Shown piece after piece: positions 61,074 through 64,000 of a stretch of 64,000 nt of DNA; the stretch's first letter is position 1, and every line of letters starts with the position of its first letter. The stretch comes from JAGVIE01 sp964520905 (GTDB lineage Bacteria > Bacteroidota > Ignavibacteria > UBA10030 > SZUA-254). Under the pieces are notes generated by a model that was not told the DNA's origin, made no database searches, and was given only the letters and a program-made list of their open reading frames with translations. The position numbers and the translations under genes were made by a program. Location: contig CAZFQL010000003.1 in NCBI GenBank assembly GCA_964520905.1, positions 1 through 64,000 on the forward strand, written 5' to 3'.

Positions 61074-64000
61074 TTAATAATACACCTTCACTGTAACCAC
61101 TGCATTCTTCTTCGTCTTCACTCTCACAACATTCTTTTCAAACGACACCGCACTTCCATCCTGCTCCAAAAAATTCGAGGTGAAAACTTTCTTCGGCACT
61201 TGAGGAAGTCTTAACACTGCATCGCTCTCTTCACCCTTTGCATCGTACCATTGGAAAATCCATGCGTCAGAGTCTTCAGCTTTTTTAATCGTTGTGAGAA
61301 CCAGATTGGTCGGCTCCAACTTCACGAGCGGGTTAGAGGTTGAGAGTTTTCCATTGTGTTTGTCATTTATTACTGCAATAGGCGGATTATTATACTCGTA
61401 CCCTCTCTGAGTTGTGCCCGCTTGCTGCCAGCTATTATTATGGGGATAGAGTGCATATTGAATCGAATGCTTTCCCCGGTCGGCAGTCGGGTCGGGCCAC
61501 TTAGGTGAGCGGAGAAGCGAGAGCCGCATAACATTTCCTTTGATATCGTAACCGTACTTGGAAGCATTCAACAAACTTACGCCATAATCGTTTTGAGAGA
61601 GATCAGCCCAGCGCTGGGCAGGAACTTCAACCTTCGCGCTGTCCCAGCTATCTTTCCATTGCGTCGATCTTTGAATCGTACCGTATGGAATTTCATACGT
61701 TGCCACCGGGTTGCTCACTGAAACCGGGAACGCAACCTTCAGCATAGTTTTATCTTCCCACCAATCAACATCCGTTTTGAAATCTATGTAATCGATTCCA
61801 TCGCACAAAGAGATATCTTGTGTGAAGAACGTCGTCGGATAATCTTGCGTCGGAGCTTCTTTTTTCATTCCGGGGGTAAGGTAATCGCGTGTTATCCGCA
61901 CCATTGCCCGCACCGGTCCGTTTTCAACCACTTCAATTTTCCGCAGAGTTGTCGGAAATTTAACCCCTGTCAATCCAATGTTCCATGCATCCCACGCCGA
62001 CGGTTTGTCTTCAAGCATCTGAAGCTCGTTTCCGTCTCCCGAAAGAATTTCCCTTCCGCTCCGTTTATCAATGATGCTTTTCACCCAACCGGTTACCGGA
62101 TCGATATTGATGTTAAAGAATTCATTCTCCAACGATGTTTTAGATATTTTAAGATTTTTCCCGGTCATCGATGATTTATGTTTTCTCAATTCGTATGTCT
62201 TGTATCCGAGGGATGGAATATTTTCAGCTTTAAAGAGAATCTCACGATGGTATTTATCCTTCCGGATTGTCTGTGAAGATATTTCTTTTCCCCCAACTTC
62301 AAAGACACTGTACTCATTGTTATCGGCTTCCGGAAGCTGGAGTGTTACAACGTTGGTTCGCTCCCATGAGAGCGGATTGAATACAATCACCGGCTCGCCT
62401 TTTTTGACGGCTGATGTGCTGATTTGCTTTGTCAGGTAAGCAAGAGATTTCTTTAGCTCAAACTTGCCGATAGATTCAGCTTGCTTGTAGCGTTCAGGTG
62501 CATCAATATATACTTCACGAATGCTGGAGCCGGGAAGAATATCGTGAAACTGATTGAACAAAACATCCTTCCATGCCTCTTCAAGATCGGCAGAGTTGTA
62601 TTTATAACCGAACATAGCGGCAAGCGAAGAAAATTTCTCGGCGTTGGTAAGAAGAACTTCGCTCCTGCGGTTCGATTCTTTTCCCTTTGCCTGTGTCGTG
62701 TAAGTTCCCTGATGATATTCAAGATAAAGTTCATCTTTCCAGACAGGAAGCGTGGAAAGATTCTGTTTCTTCAGCCAGTCGAGGTATTGTGTTGTAGTGC
62801 CGTACTCGATGCTCGGATAAATATCGAGCGTTTTAAGATGTTCGATACGGTCGATCATATCATCGGATGGTCCTCCGCCGTGGTCGCCGACTCCGAAGAG
62901 AATCATCATCTTGGTGAAACCGGTATTCGCATCGAACTGTCTCGTCCAATCCACCAATCGATATGGATCGTCGACCGTGTTCACATAGTCAAATGGGAAA
63001 TAACTCAACACCCGCGAGCCATCGGGACTTTCCCACCAGAAAACACGGTACGGAAAAACATTCGTCTCATTCCACCCGATCTTTTGCGTGATGAAAGCAT
63101 CTATGCCTGCATTAAGGTAGAACTGCGGCATGTTCCAGTTATAACCGAATGAATCAGGATTCCAGCCAATCTTCACATCCACGCCGAATTTTTCTTTGAA
63201 GTAGCGTTTTGCATAAAGCAACTGCCTCATCCACGATTCGCCGCTTGGTAAGTTGCAATCCGGCTCGATCCACATACCGCCGATGATTTCCCATCTGCCG
63301 TCTTTTATTCTGGGAATCATTCGTTTGAAGACATCCGGATATATTTTCTCCATCCAATCGTAGTAAGCGGCTGAGCTTTGTGTATAGGTGAAGTCGGGGC
63401 GGTAATCCATCATGTTAAGTACAGATGTAAAAGTGTTTTTGCAAACTTCGACTGTCTCACGTTCCCGCCACAACCAAGCCGCATCGATATGCGCATTGGC
63501 ATCGAAGAAAAGCGTGTAGCGTTTTGCGAACTCGCTGATCGGTTTTAACTGCTCACGAATTTGTGTAAGAGAAGCGGTAAACTTATCCAGCGCACCGGAA
63601 GCGAGAGCTTGTACATCAACTTCGCCAGCAAGTTTCTGGAGAAGTGCGTTCAGCCGGATTTTTTCATCCCGATCCATCGATGATTTATCGGTGCCGGGGT
63701 CCTGTTTTCTCCGTGCATTGGTCTGATAGGTATCGAAACTCAACAGCTTCTGTCCGACCCGCATGCTTGTAGAAAAATCACGAACCATCAAACTTACCTG
63801 TTTTGATTTTTCCGATTCAAGCTCTGCGCGAATCAGACACAGCGGTCCACCGGTATTAATTGCTTTGATTGCAATGAGAAATCTCTGACCGGGCTTTGCA
63901 TCCTTTGTCAGCTCGAACTCGCCATCCCATGGAAAATATCCCTTACTCTCACCATTCACCCAGAGATATCCGAAATCATCCACCGATACGAGCAATTTAA
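61074..64000 (-). CDS. GH38 alpha-mannosidase (5' end outside window)
   Basis: The frame is open to the right edge; a TTG near 63995 could be read as a start, but the N-terminal beta-domain is clearly incomplete. 973 or more residues. The catalytic domain begins FFDANAHIDAAWLWRERE (zinc-binding His and Asp). The nucleophile Asp lies in GWNPDSFGYNW at 63153-63155, and ITQKIGWNETN and FGVGDHGGGPSDD follow. The C-terminal half is the middle/beta-sandwich part of GH38. It removes alpha-mannose from glycans. No signal peptide can be judged here. Confidence 0.9.
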   Translation of the reverse strand, partial: KLLVSVDDFGYLWVNGESKGYFPWDGEFELTKDAKPGQRFLIAIKAINTGGPLCLIRAELESEKSKQVSLMVRDFSTSMRVGQKLLSFDTYQTNARRKQDPGTDKSSMDRDEKIRLNALLQKLAGEVDVQALASGALDKFTASLTQIREQLKPISEFAKRYTLFFDANAHIDAAWLWRERETVEVCKNTFTSVLNMMDYRPDFTYTQSSAAYYDWMEKIYPDVFKRMIPRIKDGRWEIIGGMWIEPDCNLPSGESWMRQLLYAKRYFKEKFGVDVKIGWNPDSFGYNWNMPQFYLNAGIDAFITQKIGWNETNVFPYRVFWWESPDGSRVLSYFPFDYVNTVDDPYRLVDWTRQFDANTGFTKMMILFGVGDHGGGPSDDMIDRIEHLKTLDIYPSIEYGTTTQYLDWLKKQNLSTLPVWKDELYLEYHQGTYTTQAKGKESNRRSEVLLTNAEKFSSLAAMFGYKYNSADLEEAWKDVLFNQFHDILPGSSIREVYIDAPERYKQAESIGKFELKKSLAYLTKQISTSAVKKGEPVIVFNPLSWERTNVVTLQLPEADNNEYSVFEVGGKEISSQTIRKDKYHREILFKAENIPSLGYKTYELRKHKSSMTGKNLKISKTSLENEFFNINIDPVTGWVKSIIDKRSGREILSGDGNELQMLEDKPSAWDAWNIGLTGVKFPTTLRKIEVVENGPVRAMVRITRDYLTPGMKKEAPTQDYPTTFFTQDISLCDGIDYIDFKTDVDWWEDKTMLKVAFPVSVSNPVATYEIPYGTIQRSTQWKDSWDSAKVEVPAQRWADLSQNDYGVSLLNASKYGYDIKGNVMRLSLLRSPKWPDPTADRGKHSIQYALYPHNNSWQQAGTTQRGYEYNNPPIAVINDKHNGKLSTSNPLVKLEPTNLVLTTIKKAEDSDAWIFQWYDAKGEESDAVLRLPQVPKKVFTSNFLEQDGSAVSFEKNVVRVKTKKNAVVTVKVYY

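Overview
The window looks like a chromosomal stretch of an uncultured Bacteroidota/Chlorobi-lineage bacterium, most like the Ignavibacteria. The main reason is that several large secreted proteins end in the type IX secretion (T9SS) sorting domain of that group, with a YPNPFNP motif followed by a beta-rich tail. Other support is the moderately AT-rich composition, ATGA-coupled operons, and a class V aminotransferase in place of SerC beside serA. No rRNA or CRISPR array is present, and there is one intact tRNA (Asn).

Layout. 0-3.3 kb: the 3' part of a T9SS protein and a coupled cassette (winged-helix-like, HEPN-like, tiny ORF). 3.4-6.8 kb: D-cysteine desulfhydrase and a GltS symporter, with a brnTA toxin-antitoxin pair caught between the intact desulfhydrase gene and a second copy of its 3' half. 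6.8-12.7 kb: a polyferredoxin/DUF362 operon, an S9 peptidase and MsrB, with two copies of a MITE. 13-18.8 kb: a giant T9SS protein. 19.5-23.6 kb: an accessory island (HNH nuclease, secreted protein, small membrane protein) between 47-bp direct repeats, then an RND-pump remnant. 23.8-29 kb: serine biosynthesis (aminotransferase, SerA), DUF1015 and a Sel1 protein. 29-33.2 kb: secreted proteins, two of them apparently damaged. 33.6-37.4 kb: an isolated PduT/PduS microcompartment pair and a spermidine-synthase-like membrane protein.

37.6-52.3 kb is a phosphate-starvation region: PhoB/PhoR, a phosphate-selective porin, PstS, PstC, PstA, PstB, an unlisted 40-residue membrane protein, a GlpT-like transporter and PhoU. 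Two promoters carry matching arrays of four 11-bp units that look like PhoB boxes. The cluster is interrupted by a PD-(D/E)XK protein and by a restriction-modification block with an orphan antitoxin, three palindromic repeats and a highly structured RNA-like element. 52.4-64 kb: MgtC/DUF4010 protein, tRNA-Asn with a partly duplicated tRNA/GIY-YIG unit, ClpC, a zinc peptidase, an SBBP-repeat T9SS protein, and a GH38 alpha-mannosidase running off the right edge.

The most unusual theme is architectural. At three unrelated places (dcyD, the 242-residue membrane-protein gene, tRNA-Asn) an intact gene is followed by foreign-looking cargo and then by a second copy of that gene's own 3' end. No completely new system can be proven from sequence alone. 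The best candidates are these 3'-end-duplication cassettes, the HEPN-like cassette, the HNH island, the structured RNA near 46.7 kb and the small Pst-linked membrane protein.
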